From an uncultured Marinomonas sp. (GTDB taxonomy: Bacteria; Pseudomonadota; Gammaproteobacteria; Pseudomonadales; Marinomonadaceae), in NCBI GenBank assembly GCA_947493575.1, contig CANLRQ010000002.1, positions 186,001-250,000 of the forward strand: a stretch of DNA of 64,000 nt, read 5' to 3'. This document shows positions 1 to 9,090 of this stretch, piece after piece. How positions within the stretch are numbered: the first letter of the stretch is position 1; each line of letters opens with the position of its first letter. Made by a program: the position numbers and the translations under genes. Below the pieces are notes generated by a model. That model had not been told where the DNA came from. It worked only from the letters and a program-made list of their open reading frames with translations, and made no database searches.

Positions 1-822
1 CTTTTCACGCCATGTTTTATTTTTCCCAATATAATTGGCGACATTTTCCAGTGCATAAACTTCCGCAGTCAAGCCATAAGTTTTTGTATGCAGCATCTCA
101 TTGTCAAAAGAGAGAGCTAATGGAGCCTCTTGAGAAACTGAAGAATAAACCGACATTTCTTGTTTCGGTAAATGCGCTAACATAGATTCTGGTAAACAAT
201 GTGATGAGTCATCAGCAATCCATAACCAGGGGTAACCCTCTTTCATATCTCTGCTATTAATCGATATCAAAGTAGGAAGTTCCTGATTATTTTCCATAAA
301 AGCACAGGAGAGAGGTAACATAATAGGAGTTGTAATACGCCATTCATCCAGTTGATCGATCCATATCGACATCAACTGTGCCTCTACAACCGCTACCCAT
401 GCATTGTCTTTTTGACCTTTGGTTAATATCGTAAAATGCAATTCCTCCGTGGATTGAGATAAATCCTCTTCCATTAAGAAAGGCACAATTTTATCGAGGT
501 GTTTATGCTGCCCAGCCGCTAAAGAAATACGTCGAACATGTAATTTTTCCATAGGAGGGCAAACAACAATATCCGAATATTTAACCCCTTGCGTAGCCAA
601 AGACTCAATAAGCTGATTAATATCATCAGCTTGGTGAAACTCTAATAATTCGCCTTTTTCATCGGCTATGGCCCAATCACAAAAAGATGATAGAACACCA
701 AAAGTCCTTTTTTCACTTGATAACTCACCTGCTAAAGCTGGGTCAACCTTAGCTTCTTCTGGCACAAGTCCGTCATCATTTTCTATGCTTGCTTCATACA
801 AGCGTATTATCAGACGATTCAT
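1..822 (-). CDS. gspL: Type II secretion protein GspL, N-terminal part (cut by window edge)
   Basis: Inner-membrane platform subunit of the type II secretion system. In the family its cytoplasmic actin-like domain recruits the GspE ATPase and its periplasmic part pairs with GspM. The frame is open from an ATG at 822 to the left edge (274 codons), so the membrane segment and periplasmic domain lie outside the window. Residues about 115-130 (PFLMEEDLSQSTEELHF) match the family pattern of an acidic FLLED stretch followed by ELHF. It follows gspK by 118 nt and continues the gsp gene order. The main uncertainty is only the missing 3' end. Confidence 0.88.
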   Translation of the reverse strand, partial: MNRLIIRLYEASIENDDGLVPEEAKVDPALAGELSSEKRTFGVLSSFCDWAIADEKGELLEFHQADDINQLIESLATQGVKYSDIVVCPPMEKLHVRRISLAAGQHKHLDKIVPFLMEEDLSQSTEELHFTILTKGQKDNAWVAVVEAQLMSIWIDQLDEWRITTPIMLPLSCAFMENNQELPTLISINSRDMKEGYPWLWIADDSSHCLPESMLAHLPKQEMSVYSSVSQEAPLALSFDNEMLHTKTYGLTAEVYALENVANYIGKNKTWREK

Positions 823-857
823 TCTGCGTTACCCTTTATAAACCCATAAGCCCAGAT

Positions 858-887
858 ACTGTCTTCCAAAACACTGTCTTCCAAAAC
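858..887. repeat. Two tandem copies of a 15-bp unit between gspK and gspL
   Basis: The unit ACTGTCTTCCAAAAC occurs twice back to back in the 118-nt gap between gspK and gspL, followed by a partial third start. No function can be assigned. The gap is longer than the other junctions of the operon, most of which overlap. Confidence 0.6.
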
Positions 888-940
888 ACTAAGTAGCAAA
901 ACACGAAATTCCATTAATAAATGCCTATTCATAACTAACA

Positions 941-1975
941 TCATTGCTTCTGACCATTGGTTTCATTACTGGGCAAATTAAAGAACGACTCCAACCAATC
1001 CGTTGGCCCATAAGAACGGCCATAAGCCCTTACATCACCCGCATTAGATTTTATTAAACGAGTATGAAGAGACATTTTTCTTTCACCTAATGTTACCTGT
1101 ATAAGTGCATCAACATAAGCCATATTTATTCGCCAGTCCTCTTTTTCTAAGGTTTGATCAGCTAAGCTTTCTTCTTCTAAGAAGTCATTTACTGAAGCAA
1201 AACCTGCACTGTCTAATCTTGCATTAAATTTCTGCTTTTGTTCTTGTGTCATATCCACAAGATACGCATCTTGTAATGGTTCTGGAAAACGATTTACATT
1301 AGCTCCCATCTCAACAGGCCATATACACAACCAAGGCAGTAAAACAGCTAAATCTTGCGACTGCCAGCGCCATAGCAACATCTCTGTTTCACTGACTAAG
1401 GCACTGTCCGAGGTTCGAAAACTCGGTGAAAAATTTTGATAAAACTCGTCTTCATGGCCACCTGCCCCAGTAATATCTTGATCCCCGTCCACCCAATCTT
1501 TTATTTGATCCGCTAAATTGGGGTTCTTCCCCAAACTTGTAATCAGACGCTGCAACCTTTGGTAATTCAACTCTGCGATTGCTTCATTGGCTAATAAATT
1601 AATATTAAAACAACTTTGCCTATCCAATAGACTAATAACCATTTCATCCCCGTCTTGTTCAAGAGGAAAGGTTTCCTGTTTTAACAACCATTTAGACGAC
1701 GTAAATTCTGGTAATGAGCTTTCTTCTAATTGAGAAAAATAATCAATAGCCCATGCTTCTCCACCTAATAACTGTTGCTTCAATTGCACTGTTTGCTGAA
1801 CTTGTTCAATAACATCTCTTTCTCTAGCGAGATAAGACATAACACTGGCAGCCATAGCACTCACTAAAGCAAAAACCATCAAGGCCATTATAAGAGCAAC
1901 ACCTTTTTGCTCCTGAGGTAACTTAAAATCTGGGGGCTGTTTTGCTGTTTTTAGAGGCACTCTTTGCTTAATCAC
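941..1975 (-). CDS. gspK: Type II secretion minor pseudopilin GspK
   Basis: Large minor pseudopilin, thought to sit at the pseudopilus tip with GspI and GspJ. A prepilin-type leader ends in KG at residues 24-25, followed by a hydrophobic helix (VALIMALMVFALVSAMAASVM). Downstream are family landmarks: a NINLLANE stretch near residue 124 and the acidic segment DWVDGDQDITGAGGHEDEFY, typical of the GspK helical domain and its metal-binding neighbourhood. The 344 aa length is normal for the family. The start overlaps the gspJ stop by 4 nt, implying translational coupling. Confidence 0.95.
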   Translation of the reverse strand: MIKQRVPLKTAKQPPDFKLPQEQKGVALIMALMVFALVSAMAASVMSYLARERDVIEQVQQTVQLKQQLLGGEAWAIDYFSQLEESSLPEFTSSKWLLKQETFPLEQDGDEMVISLLDRQSCFNINLLANEAIAELNYQRLQRLITSLGKNPNLADQIKDWVDGDQDITGAGGHEDEFYQNFSPSFRTSDSALVSETEMLLWRWQSQDLAVLLPWLCIWPVEMGANVNRFPEPLQDAYLVDMTQEQKQKFNARLDSAGFASVNDFLEEESLADQTLEKEDWRINMAYVDALIQVTLGERKMSLHTRLIKSNAGDVRAYGRSYGPTDWLESFFNLPSNETNGQKQ

Positions 1976-2700
1976 ACGCCCTCCCCAGCTAGGTTCTCAT
2001 CCACAAATTCTTGATCATTAAGCTCAACACTTGACTCTTTTGCTGTCGGTACAAGAAATAAGCGCTCAACCGTTCCAATGCCAGTAAGCCCAAGCCGTAC
2101 TGTTATCGCTTGAATAGAAATATCTCTTTTGGGTTCACTGTCTTCCACTCTCAAAAAGCTCGTTTCTTCAGGCCAAATGTTTTTCCAACCATCTTCACTT
2201 AGGAGACTTATTTGAACACTTTCTATGCCTTCAAAAACCTGCTCTACGGGTTCACTGTCTTGATCTCTGTCCATTACAGGCCAAAAGCGGCGAATCAAGG
2301 TTTCATCAGCCCATTCGTATTCCACTCTCTGTAATTCCGAACGAGTGTAAAGCAAGGGATTTTGCCAACCCGCTTTACTGAATTCAAATCGTTCTTCTTC
2401 CAATAACAGAGCATCTTGCTTTTCACCTAATGCATTACGAACGGTTTTTTGGACAATTTGCTCAAGATCTCTTTCAATCCATTGCCAAACACGCACAGCA
2501 TCTTCCAACGCCGTACTTTGTTTCTCTACTGCGTTTTGAAGACGGATTCCCGTACCAGCCATATTAAAGCTAGCAATTCCCAAAAAAGATAAAATACCTA
2601 AAACAATTAATAATTCCAGTAAGGTAAAGCCTTTTTGCTTAGAGCGTTTTGATCTTGACGAATATAAAGTATGAGCAGCAGGCCGAAGATACACTTTCAT
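1972..2700 (-). CDS. gspJ: Type II secretion minor pseudopilin GspJ
   Basis: Minor pseudopilin of the type II secretion pseudopilus tip complex. The prepilin peptidase site KGFTLLELLIVLG begins near residue 23, with the Glu at mature position 5 that pseudopilins need. The hydrophobic helix then leads into a globular domain containing the GspJ-like YEW and RRFWPVMDRDQDSEP segments. At 242 aa it is a usual size. It overlaps both neighbours by 4 nt (gspI upstream, gspK downstream), so the tip subunits are translationally linked. Confidence 0.95.
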   Translation of the reverse strand: MKVYLRPAAHTLYSSRSKRSKQKGFTLLELLIVLGILSFLGIASFNMAGTGIRLQNAVEKQSTALEDAVRVWQWIERDLEQIVQKTVRNALGEKQDALLLEEERFEFSKAGWQNPLLYTRSELQRVEYEWADETLIRRFWPVMDRDQDSEPVEQVFEGIESVQISLLSEDGWKNIWPEETSFLRVEDSEPKRDISIQAITVRLGLTGIGTVERLFLVPTAKESSVELNDQEFVDENLAGEGV

Positions 2701-3137
2701 TGAGATACCTTTTCTTCGGAAGCATTGGCAGAAGAAGGCAAATATCCTGTCAAAGTAAAAAGAGATGAGGTGGATTCGGGAGGTTGATATACGTTAATTT
2801 CAATACGGGCGACACCCGCAGTTTGTTGCTTTAGCTCTGACTGAGTCCGAAAGGTCCAATTTCCTTGATCGACTTCACCTTCCTTTAACTCAATTTCACC
2901 ACCCTGTTGAGATAATAAGCGCAAATCGTTCATACGGTTTTCCGCCACCCAAGAAGCAATCAGTTTGCGTTTTAAATAATCACTTTGATCGACAGATTGA
3001 AAGCTTGTTTGAGCCAGCATCATGCCAACAAGTGCAATAATAACCAAAGAAATGAGCACTTCAATTAAAGTAAAACCATATAGCTTGGGTCTTAACGAGA
3101 CGTTTCTCACACCTCGTTTTAAGGCTTTTTTATTCAT
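2697..3137 (-). CDS. gspI: Type II secretion minor pseudopilin GspI
   Basis: Minor pseudopilin of the tip complex. The leader ends at YGFTLIEVLISLVIIALVGM, followed by a short globular domain containing the typical WVAENRMNDLRL motif. I chose the ATG at 3137 because it overlaps the gspH stop as ATGAATAA (8 nt), the usual coupling in this operon. A frame-compatible ATG at 3164 would lengthen the leader by nine residues and overlap gspH by 35 nt. The mature protein is the same either way. From 3137 the product is 146 aa. Confidence 0.93.
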   Translation of the reverse strand: MNKKALKRGVRNVSLRPKLYGFTLIEVLISLVIIALVGMMLAQTSFQSVDQSDYLKRKLIASWVAENRMNDLRLLSQQGGEIELKEGEVDQGNWTFRTQSELKQQTAGVARIEINVYQPPESTSSLFTLTGYLPSSANASEEKVSQ

Positions 3138-3684
3138 TGTTAAAGACAAAGGCATTTGCTCCATCGCCTTTTAAAATATGGGAAGCCGAGCGACCTTGGT
3201 CGGATAAGCCCTCTTGTACATACATGATATGCAATTCAAAAGGTGTATATTCTCCGCTAGACGAAAAAACCAGATCTACTTTTTCAACCAAGGCTTTTGC
3301 TGTTTCAGATAAATCATGGAATTCCTGCTTATCCACCAGTTTCCATTCAAATAGCTCATCTGTCGGCTGATGCATTTTTTCTAATTTGACCCACTTCCCT
3401 GAGTCCAGTTCCAACAACTCAATCTCGTTAGCACGAATGTTAACACCATAGGTCAGACCATCAAGCCAAGCTTCATCTAATGTATGTTGTAGAAATAAGC
3501 GCACAGCTTGAGACTCTTGGGTTAACTTTTGCTCATCACTGTCCGTTTGATAAGTAAAGCTCACCAAGCTCAACATACCACCCAGTACAGCCAGTACGAC
3601 CAACAGCTCCAATAAGGTAAACGCCTTATTTTGGGATTTAAAACGCACCGTTGGTATCTGTGTAGAGAGGGTATTCCTATGCAT
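3130..3684 (-). CDS. gspH: Type II secretion minor pseudopilin GspH
   Basis: Minor pseudopilin, assumed to link the tip complex to the GspG fibre. The prepilin site KAFTLLELLVVLAVLGG begins near residue 20, with a hydrophobic N-terminal helix and a beta-rich body. The length of 184 aa fits. It starts 33 nt after the gspG stop. The N-terminal methylation-type signal alone would not separate GspH from other pseudopilins, so the identity rests also on position between gspG and gspI. Confidence 0.92.
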   Translation of the reverse strand: MHRNTLSTQIPTVRFKSQNKAFTLLELLVVLAVLGGMLSLVSFTYQTDSDEQKLTQESQAVRLFLQHTLDEAWLDGLTYGVNIRANEIELLELDSGKWVKLEKMHQPTDELFEWKLVDKQEFHDLSETAKALVEKVDLVFSSSGEYTPFELHIMYVQEGLSDQGRSASHILKGDGANAFVFNNE

Positions 3685-3717
3685 TATTCAAACCCTCGCC
3701 GTGCCGTGCAATACTCT

Positions 3718-4179
3718 CTACAAGTCTTCTTTACTAATGTCTTCAGAATCGTCACTACCACCTTCGCGACCGTCAGCACCTAAAGAAATCAAATCATAAG
3801 CTCCGTCAGAACCTGGGCTAACGTATAAAAAATCATTTCCCCATGGATCTTGTGGAAGCTTTTGCAAATAACCACCCTGTTTCCAGTTTTTAGCCTCGGG
3901 AAAGCCTGATGGCTTAGTAACCAATGCTTCTAATCCCTGAGAAGTGGATGGATATTGTCCATTATCCAACTTATATAAATCCAAACCCGCCATTAGATTA
4001 CGAATTTGAGTTTTTGCCACGGACACTTTCGCATCGTCTGAACGACCTAATATATTCGGTGCAACCAAGCCAATTAATGCACCCAAAATAACCAACACCA
4101 CCATTAATTCCAACAAGGTAAACGCCGCTTTATTCTTCTTAAACGACGGTGCTTGTTTTCGATTCCTTAATTTAAACAT
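3718..4179 (-). CDS. gspG: Type II secretion major pseudopilin GspG
   Basis: Major subunit of the pseudopilus. Leader cleavage is expected before FTLLELMVVLVILGALIGL, and the body has strong GspG signatures: DNGQYPS near residue 76, LEALVTKP, and a C-terminal PWGNDFLYVSPG...LGADGREGG segment, where the family binds calcium. The ATG at 4179 gives 153 aa, the normal size. The open frame runs upstream to 4272, but that extra part lies partly inside a MITE copy (4230-4369) and looks nothing like a leader, so I reject it. Confidence 0.96.
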   Translation of the reverse strand: MFKLRNRKQAPSFKKNKAAFTLLELMVVLVILGALIGLVAPNILGRSDDAKVSVAKTQIRNLMAGLDLYKLDNGQYPSTSQGLEALVTKPSGFPEAKNWKQGGYLQKLPQDPWGNDFLYVSPGSDGAYDLISLGADGREGGSDDSEDISKEDL

Positions 4180-4229
4180 AACACGCAAACTCTCTTTATT
4201 TACAATTGATGCTGCTAAATACCTATTTT

Positions 4230-4369
4230 GAGACCTTTGAACGACGTCATGAGTGATGATAAGACGAGGCAAAAACAGGCGAAAAAGCGACGTTTATGAG
4301 TTATAAATGCGCATTTTGAGTTTGTTTTTAGCCAAGTATTAACAAGCGTAGTAGTCGTGCAAATGTCTC
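4230..4369. mobile_element. MITE copy 1 (140 bp), between gspF and gspG
   Basis: Non-coding element with inverted ends, GAGACCTTTGAACGA at the left and TCGTGCAAATGTCTC at the right. It is flanked by a 5-bp direct duplication ATTTT (4225-4229 and 4370-4374). It is the same element as at 10136, 25753, 37861, 39436 and 46922. It sits directly after the gspF stop codon, whose bases overlap the target duplication, so it separates gspF and gspG without changing either protein. Confidence 0.88.
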
Positions 4370-4372
4370 ATT

Positions 4373-5575
4373 TTAATTTAACAACTGATTCATGTTCATT
4401 ATGGGTAATAAAATCGCCATCACAATCATCATAACGACACCACCCATAACCAACAACATTAGAGGTTCAAATAAACCAACCAATGTTGTCATCCATGCGC
4501 TTGATTCTTCCTCTTGCTGATGAGCTGCTCGTGCTAACATCACATCCAGTTCGCCACTGCGTTCACCACTTTGAATAAGTTGTAGCATCATTGGTGGTAA
4601 TAGCTTTGTTTCATTTAATGCTTTTCCAAGAGACCCACCTTCTTGAACCTTAACCATGGCAGAACGTAAACTCTTTTGCATTGAAACGTTATCAACAACT
4701 TGAGCCGCTATCTTCATGGCATCAACCAAGGCCACGCCACTACTAGAAAGCATGGCTAATGTGCTGATGTATCGAGTAATTTGCGCCACTATAATAAGTT
4801 TTCGAATACCCAAAAATCGCAATACCCATCTGTCTTTTATGGCTTTGGCGGAGGCTTTTGTCATTAACCATTTATAAAGCAGAATAGACACGAGAAAAAT
4901 CACTAACATCGACTGACCATAGTGCGTTACCCCATGGCTGAGTAACAACATAAACTCCGTAATGGGCGGTAATGCCGCTCCTTGCTTATCAAACACAGAC
5001 ACAATATCAGGCATCACACTTCCCAGTAAAAAACTCACAATGCCAATCGCCACCAAGGTCAAAATCATTGGATACATCATCGCCATTTGAATTTTCTGCG
5101 AAGTGGCTCTTTGTCGTTCAGAATAATCTGCCAAGCGTATAAGCACTTGTTGTAAGTGGCCAGACTGTTCACCGGCCTCAACACTGGCTCGAAATAATAC
5201 GGGAAATGCTTTTGGGTAAACATCTAATGCTTTCGCTAAGCTATGCCCTTCTAGTACTTTAGAACGAATCGTAAGTAACATACTACGAACTTTTTGACTA
5301 CTTGCCTGCTGTGCCACGCCAGTTAATGCTTCTTCAATAGGCAGTCCAGCATCAATCAAAGTCGCTAATTGTCGAGTCAATAACGCTCTTTCTTTAACAT
5401 TAATTCCCGGTGAAAATAAAACATTACGAGTAGACTCTTTACCTTGCTTAACGTCCAAAGGTGTCATGCCTTTGTCGCGCAATAATTGACGCAAGTGACG
5501 TTCATTATCGGCTTCAATCACACCTTTCTTTTTGCGCCCTTTTGCATCAAGTGCAGAGTATTCAAACGCCGCCAT
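4373..5575 (-). CDS. gspF: Type II secretion inner-membrane protein GspF
   Basis: Polytopic inner-membrane platform protein around which the pseudopilus is assembled. It has two GspF repeats of about 120 residues (LTRQLATLIDAGLPIEEAL near residue 65 and ITRYISTLAMLSSSGVALVDAM near residue 270) and three hydrophobic segments near 170, 225 and 370-395. The 400 aa length is typical. The start follows the gspE stop by 31 nt. The stop codon abuts a MITE insertion, which may reduce read-through to gspG. Confidence 0.96.
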   Translation of the reverse strand: MAAFEYSALDAKGRKKKGVIEADNERHLRQLLRDKGMTPLDVKQGKESTRNVLFSPGINVKERALLTRQLATLIDAGLPIEEALTGVAQQASSQKVRSMLLTIRSKVLEGHSLAKALDVYPKAFPVLFRASVEAGEQSGHLQQVLIRLADYSERQRATSQKIQMAMMYPMILTLVAIGIVSFLLGSVMPDIVSVFDKQGAALPPITEFMLLLSHGVTHYGQSMLVIFLVSILLYKWLMTKASAKAIKDRWVLRFLGIRKLIIVAQITRYISTLAMLSSSGVALVDAMKIAAQVVDNVSMQKSLRSAMVKVQEGGSLGKALNETKLLPPMMLQLIQSGERSGELDVMLARAAHQQEEESSAWMTTLVGLFEPLMLLVMGGVVMMIVMAILLPIMNMNQLLN

Positions 5576-5606
5576 TTAGATTTCACCCTGTTGAATTTTC
5601 GGCAAA

Positions 5607-7079
5607 TCACGTCCCATCATGAGACACTCTTAGCACTTCTTCAAGTGTCGTTAGACCCTGCAATACTTTTTGCATCCCATCTTGAGATAAGCTTGGAGTT
5701 GTCTGACGCACGGCAGCTTCCAACTCTTGTTCGCTGGCTTTGTTATGTATCAAGGTTTTCACAGACTCAGTAACAGATACCAATTCATACAAGCCTAACC
5801 GCCCTTTATAGCCTTGTTCAAAACACTCAGGACAACCGACTGCTTGATAAACAGTTACTTCATCAAGGTTCGAATGATCAATGCCCAACACATGCTTGGT
5901 GGCCTCATCTAATGGAGCTGGTTGCTTACAATGAGGGCACAACTTTCTAACTAAACGTTGTGACAACACACCAATGACAGAAGAAGACAGAAGAAAAGGT
6001 TCAACCCCCATATCCTCCAATCGAGAAATAGCACCAATGGCACTGTTTGTATGCAGTGTAGAAAGAACCAGATGCCCAGTTAAAGAAGCTTGAACTGCGA
6101 TCTCAGCCGTTTCTTTATCTCGTATTTCGCCGATCATCACTACATCAGGATCTTGTCGTAAAATGGCTCTTAAGCCTCTGGCGAATGTCATATCCGCCTT
6201 CATATTAACCTGTGTTTGCCCAATACCTTCTATATGATACTCAACCGGATCTTCAACCGTAAGAATGTTTCGGCGGCCATTATTTAATGTACTGAGAGCC
6301 GCATAAAGGGATGTGGTTTTCCCCGAACCTGTTGGCCCTGTGACCAATAAAATACCATGAGGTTGATTAATAAGAGAGGTTAAACGCTCGCGATCAACTT
6401 GATTCATTCCCAAATGCATCAAATCCAATCGTCCCGCTTGTTTACTTAGTAATCGCATCACAATGCGCTCACCATGGGTTGACGGCATACTGGACACACG
6501 AACATCAATCTCTTGCCCAGAGATACGCAACACAATACGACCATCTTGCGGAACACGCTTCTCTGCAATATCCAACTTAGCCATAACCTTAATACGAGAC
6601 ACCAACATAGGTGCAAGCGCCCGTTTCGGTTGAATCACCTCACGCAAAACACCGTCAACTCGAAAACGGACCACTAAGCGTTTATCAAAGGTCTCTATAT
6701 GAATATCAGACGCGTCTTCTTTAACAGCTTCACTCATAATGGCATTAATCAAACGAATGATGGGCGCATCACCTTCACGTTCTAATAAGTCTTCACTGTC
6801 AGGCACGGCTTCTGCAGCACTCGCTAAGTCAAGTTCATCACCTAGCCCTTCTGCCAATGCTAAAGTTTGACCGCCTTCTTGTTGATAAAAACGAACCACC
6901 ACCTCATCAAATTCAGAGTCTGATAAAGCTTCATAAATAGGTTTTGTCGGCGAGACACGAGCCGCTTCACATAAGGATTCAATGCTTGCTGATGCTTTGT
7001 GAGACACAATCCATTTATCAAGATCTTGACGTAGCAAAACACCGGATTGTTTTACAAAAGAATAAAGAAGAGAAGGCAT
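5607..7079 (-). CDS. gspE: Type II secretion ATPase GspE
   Basis: Cytoplasmic hexameric ATPase that powers pseudopilus assembly, docked on GspL. Visible motifs are the Walker A GPTGSGKTT at residues 248-256, an Asp-box-like segment TVEDPVEYHIEGIGQTQVN, a Walker B region VVMIGEIRD near 313-321, the His-box STLHTNSA near 340, and the zinc-binding pairs C381/C384 and C416/C419. The 490 aa length is normal. It lies between gspD and gspF in the standard order. Confidence 0.97.
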   Translation of the reverse strand: MPSLLYSFVKQSGVLLRQDLDKWIVSHKASASIESLCEAARVSPTKPIYEALSDSEFDEVVVRFYQQEGGQTLALAEGLGDELDLASAAEAVPDSEDLLEREGDAPIIRLINAIMSEAVKEDASDIHIETFDKRLVVRFRVDGVLREVIQPKRALAPMLVSRIKVMAKLDIAEKRVPQDGRIVLRISGQEIDVRVSSMPSTHGERIVMRLLSKQAGRLDLMHLGMNQVDRERLTSLINQPHGILLVTGPTGSGKTTSLYAALSTLNNGRRNILTVEDPVEYHIEGIGQTQVNMKADMTFARGLRAILRQDPDVVMIGEIRDKETAEIAVQASLTGHLVLSTLHTNSAIGAISRLEDMGVEPFLLSSSVIGVLSQRLVRKLCPHCKQPAPLDEATKHVLGIDHSNLDEVTVYQAVGCPECFEQGYKGRLGLYELVSVTESVKTLIHNKASEQELEAAVRQTTPSLSQDGMQKVLQGLTTLEEVLRVSHDGT

Positions 7080-7149
7080 AAATCAAATTCCAACCAGTCG
7101 GTTAATATGAAAAAAGTCATTCAGTAAACAAGCGGCTAATTTCATAACT

Positions 7150-9090
7150 CTAGTTTTGAATCGCTTCAGTAGGAATAATTCGCGTAGAATCGAACAAAGC
7201 ATCAACACGCTTAGCTCTCAATTCTTGCATTGGTGTCGTTATTTCAATTGATTTAAAGCTTTGGTATTTGCTTCTTGAAATCTCATCGACTTCTTGTTGA
7301 CTACGTAAAATTGTCGGACGAATAAAAACCAACAGATTCTTTTTAATATTTTCGTAAGATGTACTTCTGAATAAAGCACCTAACAAGGGAATATCGCCTA
7401 ACCCTGGTACTTTTTGGGTTACTTCCGTTACATTGTCTTCAATCAATCCACCTAGAACGATGGTTTGACGATTCCCAGCTATAACTGTGGTTTGAATTTC
7501 ACGCTTTGTAGTAATTGTGCCTAGAGAGCTGGATTCTTTTGTTGCTGCTTCCACAATCTGCAGTACTTCCATACGAACCTCGTCACCCGCATTAATATGA
7601 GGCGTCACTTCTAACGTTAAACCAACGTCTTCACGCTCAATCGTTACAAACGGATTATCACCATTATCAGAGTAACCTCCCGTTTGGAAAGGTCTTGTTT
7701 CACCCACAATGATTTTGGATTTTTGATTATCTAGAGTCAGTATTTTCGGTGTAGAAAGTAGATTGGCATTCGTGTTTGACTCAATTGCTTGCAGAATACC
7801 CGCTAGGTTCAACTCACCTTTACTATTAAAAGAGCCAACACCTGCGGTAACACCATTAGCCAATGTTGGCGTTCCAGTCGCAATGCCAGCGGCTAAACCA
7901 CTTAGACTGGTTCCCGCATTGGAAAAATTCGTCCCGACTACAGGAGCCGTTGATTGAGATGTATCCCCAAATAACCATTGAAAACCCAATGCTTCGGCAC
8001 CTTCCATCTTAACTTCAACAATAATGGCTTCAACCAAGACCTGTGCCCTTGGAATATCCAACTCGTTCAAAACCGATTGAATATCCACCATGACATCGGG
8101 TTCTGCATTAATTAATAAGGCATTTAGATCTTCATCTGCTTGTATATTAAATGTGGTAGGTTTTTCACTCACTCCTTCAGTTGGAGCGCTTCCTAATACA
8201 CCTTTAATAAGATCAGCGGTTTTTTTAGCGTCTGCGTAACGTAATGGAATCACCTGTAAACGGCTGGATTTGCGAGCGGGCACATCTAGCTCTTTGATTA
8301 ATGTTTGTATTTGAGCAAGCTCCCCTTCTTTACCTTTAATAACAATTCGATTGGTTCGCTCGTCGGCTAAAATACGAGTGCTAAATGACGTTCTACCACC
8401 GGCCCCCGCTGCCCCATTAGCACGCGAAGTGCCACTAATATTTTGCAAAAGATCAAGGATATCTCCCGCCCAAGCATGCTGTAGAGAAACCACAGCAATC
8501 TCCCCTTCAACAGTACTGTCTAATCGAGAAATCAAACGCTCTAACTGACGAATATTATCCGCATGATCACTGATAATTAACGCATTAACCGCATTAACTG
8601 CCGCAAGATGGCCATATTGAGGAATAAGAGGACGTAAAATAGGCACTAACTCAGATGCGACCGCATTTTTAATAGCAATGACTCGCGTAACCAAAAGCTC
8701 CCCTGGTGAGGAGCCATTCACATCAAAGTCTAACCCTCCCTGTTTAGCAACATTTTGAGGCAGTATTTTATACCCTTCTGGAGATTCTATTACTGCGTAT
8801 CCATGCACATTTAGCACGGATAAAAACAAGTGAAATATCGACTCTTCATCCAGTTGGGCATTTGATATTACGGTTACTTTACCTTTTACCCTAGGATCGA
8901 CAATGAAGCTTTTGCCTGTCATTTCAGCCACTTGACGAACAAAAACACCAATATCAGCCTGTTGCAAATTTACTTGCCAACTTTTGGCAAACGCCAATGA
9001 AGTAATCAATAGTAAAAATGTAGGAACGATTAACCACTTTGAAATAACACGCTGTAACATCAAGAATCCTTGTTCAATTTTAATCATCAT
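7150..9090 (-). CDS. gspD: Type II secretion secretin GspD
   Basis: Outer-membrane secretin forming the exit channel. A signal peptide ends at SLAFA near residue 36. It is followed by an N0 domain (KSWQVNLQQADIGVFVRQVA), three KH-like N1-N3 repeats (VIAIKNAVASELVPIL, VVSLQHAWAGDIL, VIPLRYADAKKTADLI) and a C-terminal secretin domain with VPGLGDIPLLGALFR. The start at 9090 overlaps the gspC stop as ATGA. An internal ATG at 9060 would still leave a good signal peptide. The length of 646 aa is usual. Confidence 0.97.
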   Translation of the reverse strand: MMIKIEQGFLMLQRVISKWLIVPTFLLLITSLAFAKSWQVNLQQADIGVFVRQVAEMTGKSFIVDPRVKGKVTVISNAQLDEESIFHLFLSVLNVHGYAVIESPEGYKILPQNVAKQGGLDFDVNGSSPGELLVTRVIAIKNAVASELVPILRPLIPQYGHLAAVNAVNALIISDHADNIRQLERLISRLDSTVEGEIAVVSLQHAWAGDILDLLQNISGTSRANGAAGAGGRTSFSTRILADERTNRIVIKGKEGELAQIQTLIKELDVPARKSSRLQVIPLRYADAKKTADLIKGVLGSAPTEGVSEKPTTFNIQADEDLNALLINAEPDVMVDIQSVLNELDIPRAQVLVEAIIVEVKMEGAEALGFQWLFGDTSQSTAPVVGTNFSNAGTSLSGLAAGIATGTPTLANGVTAGVGSFNSKGELNLAGILQAIESNTNANLLSTPKILTLDNQKSKIIVGETRPFQTGGYSDNGDNPFVTIEREDVGLTLEVTPHINAGDEVRMEVLQIVEAATKESSSLGTITTKREIQTTVIAGNRQTIVLGGLIEDNVTEVTQKVPGLGDIPLLGALFRSTSYENIKKNLLVFIRPTILRSQQEVDEISRSKYQSFKSIEITTPMQELRAKRVDALFDSTRIIPTEAIQN

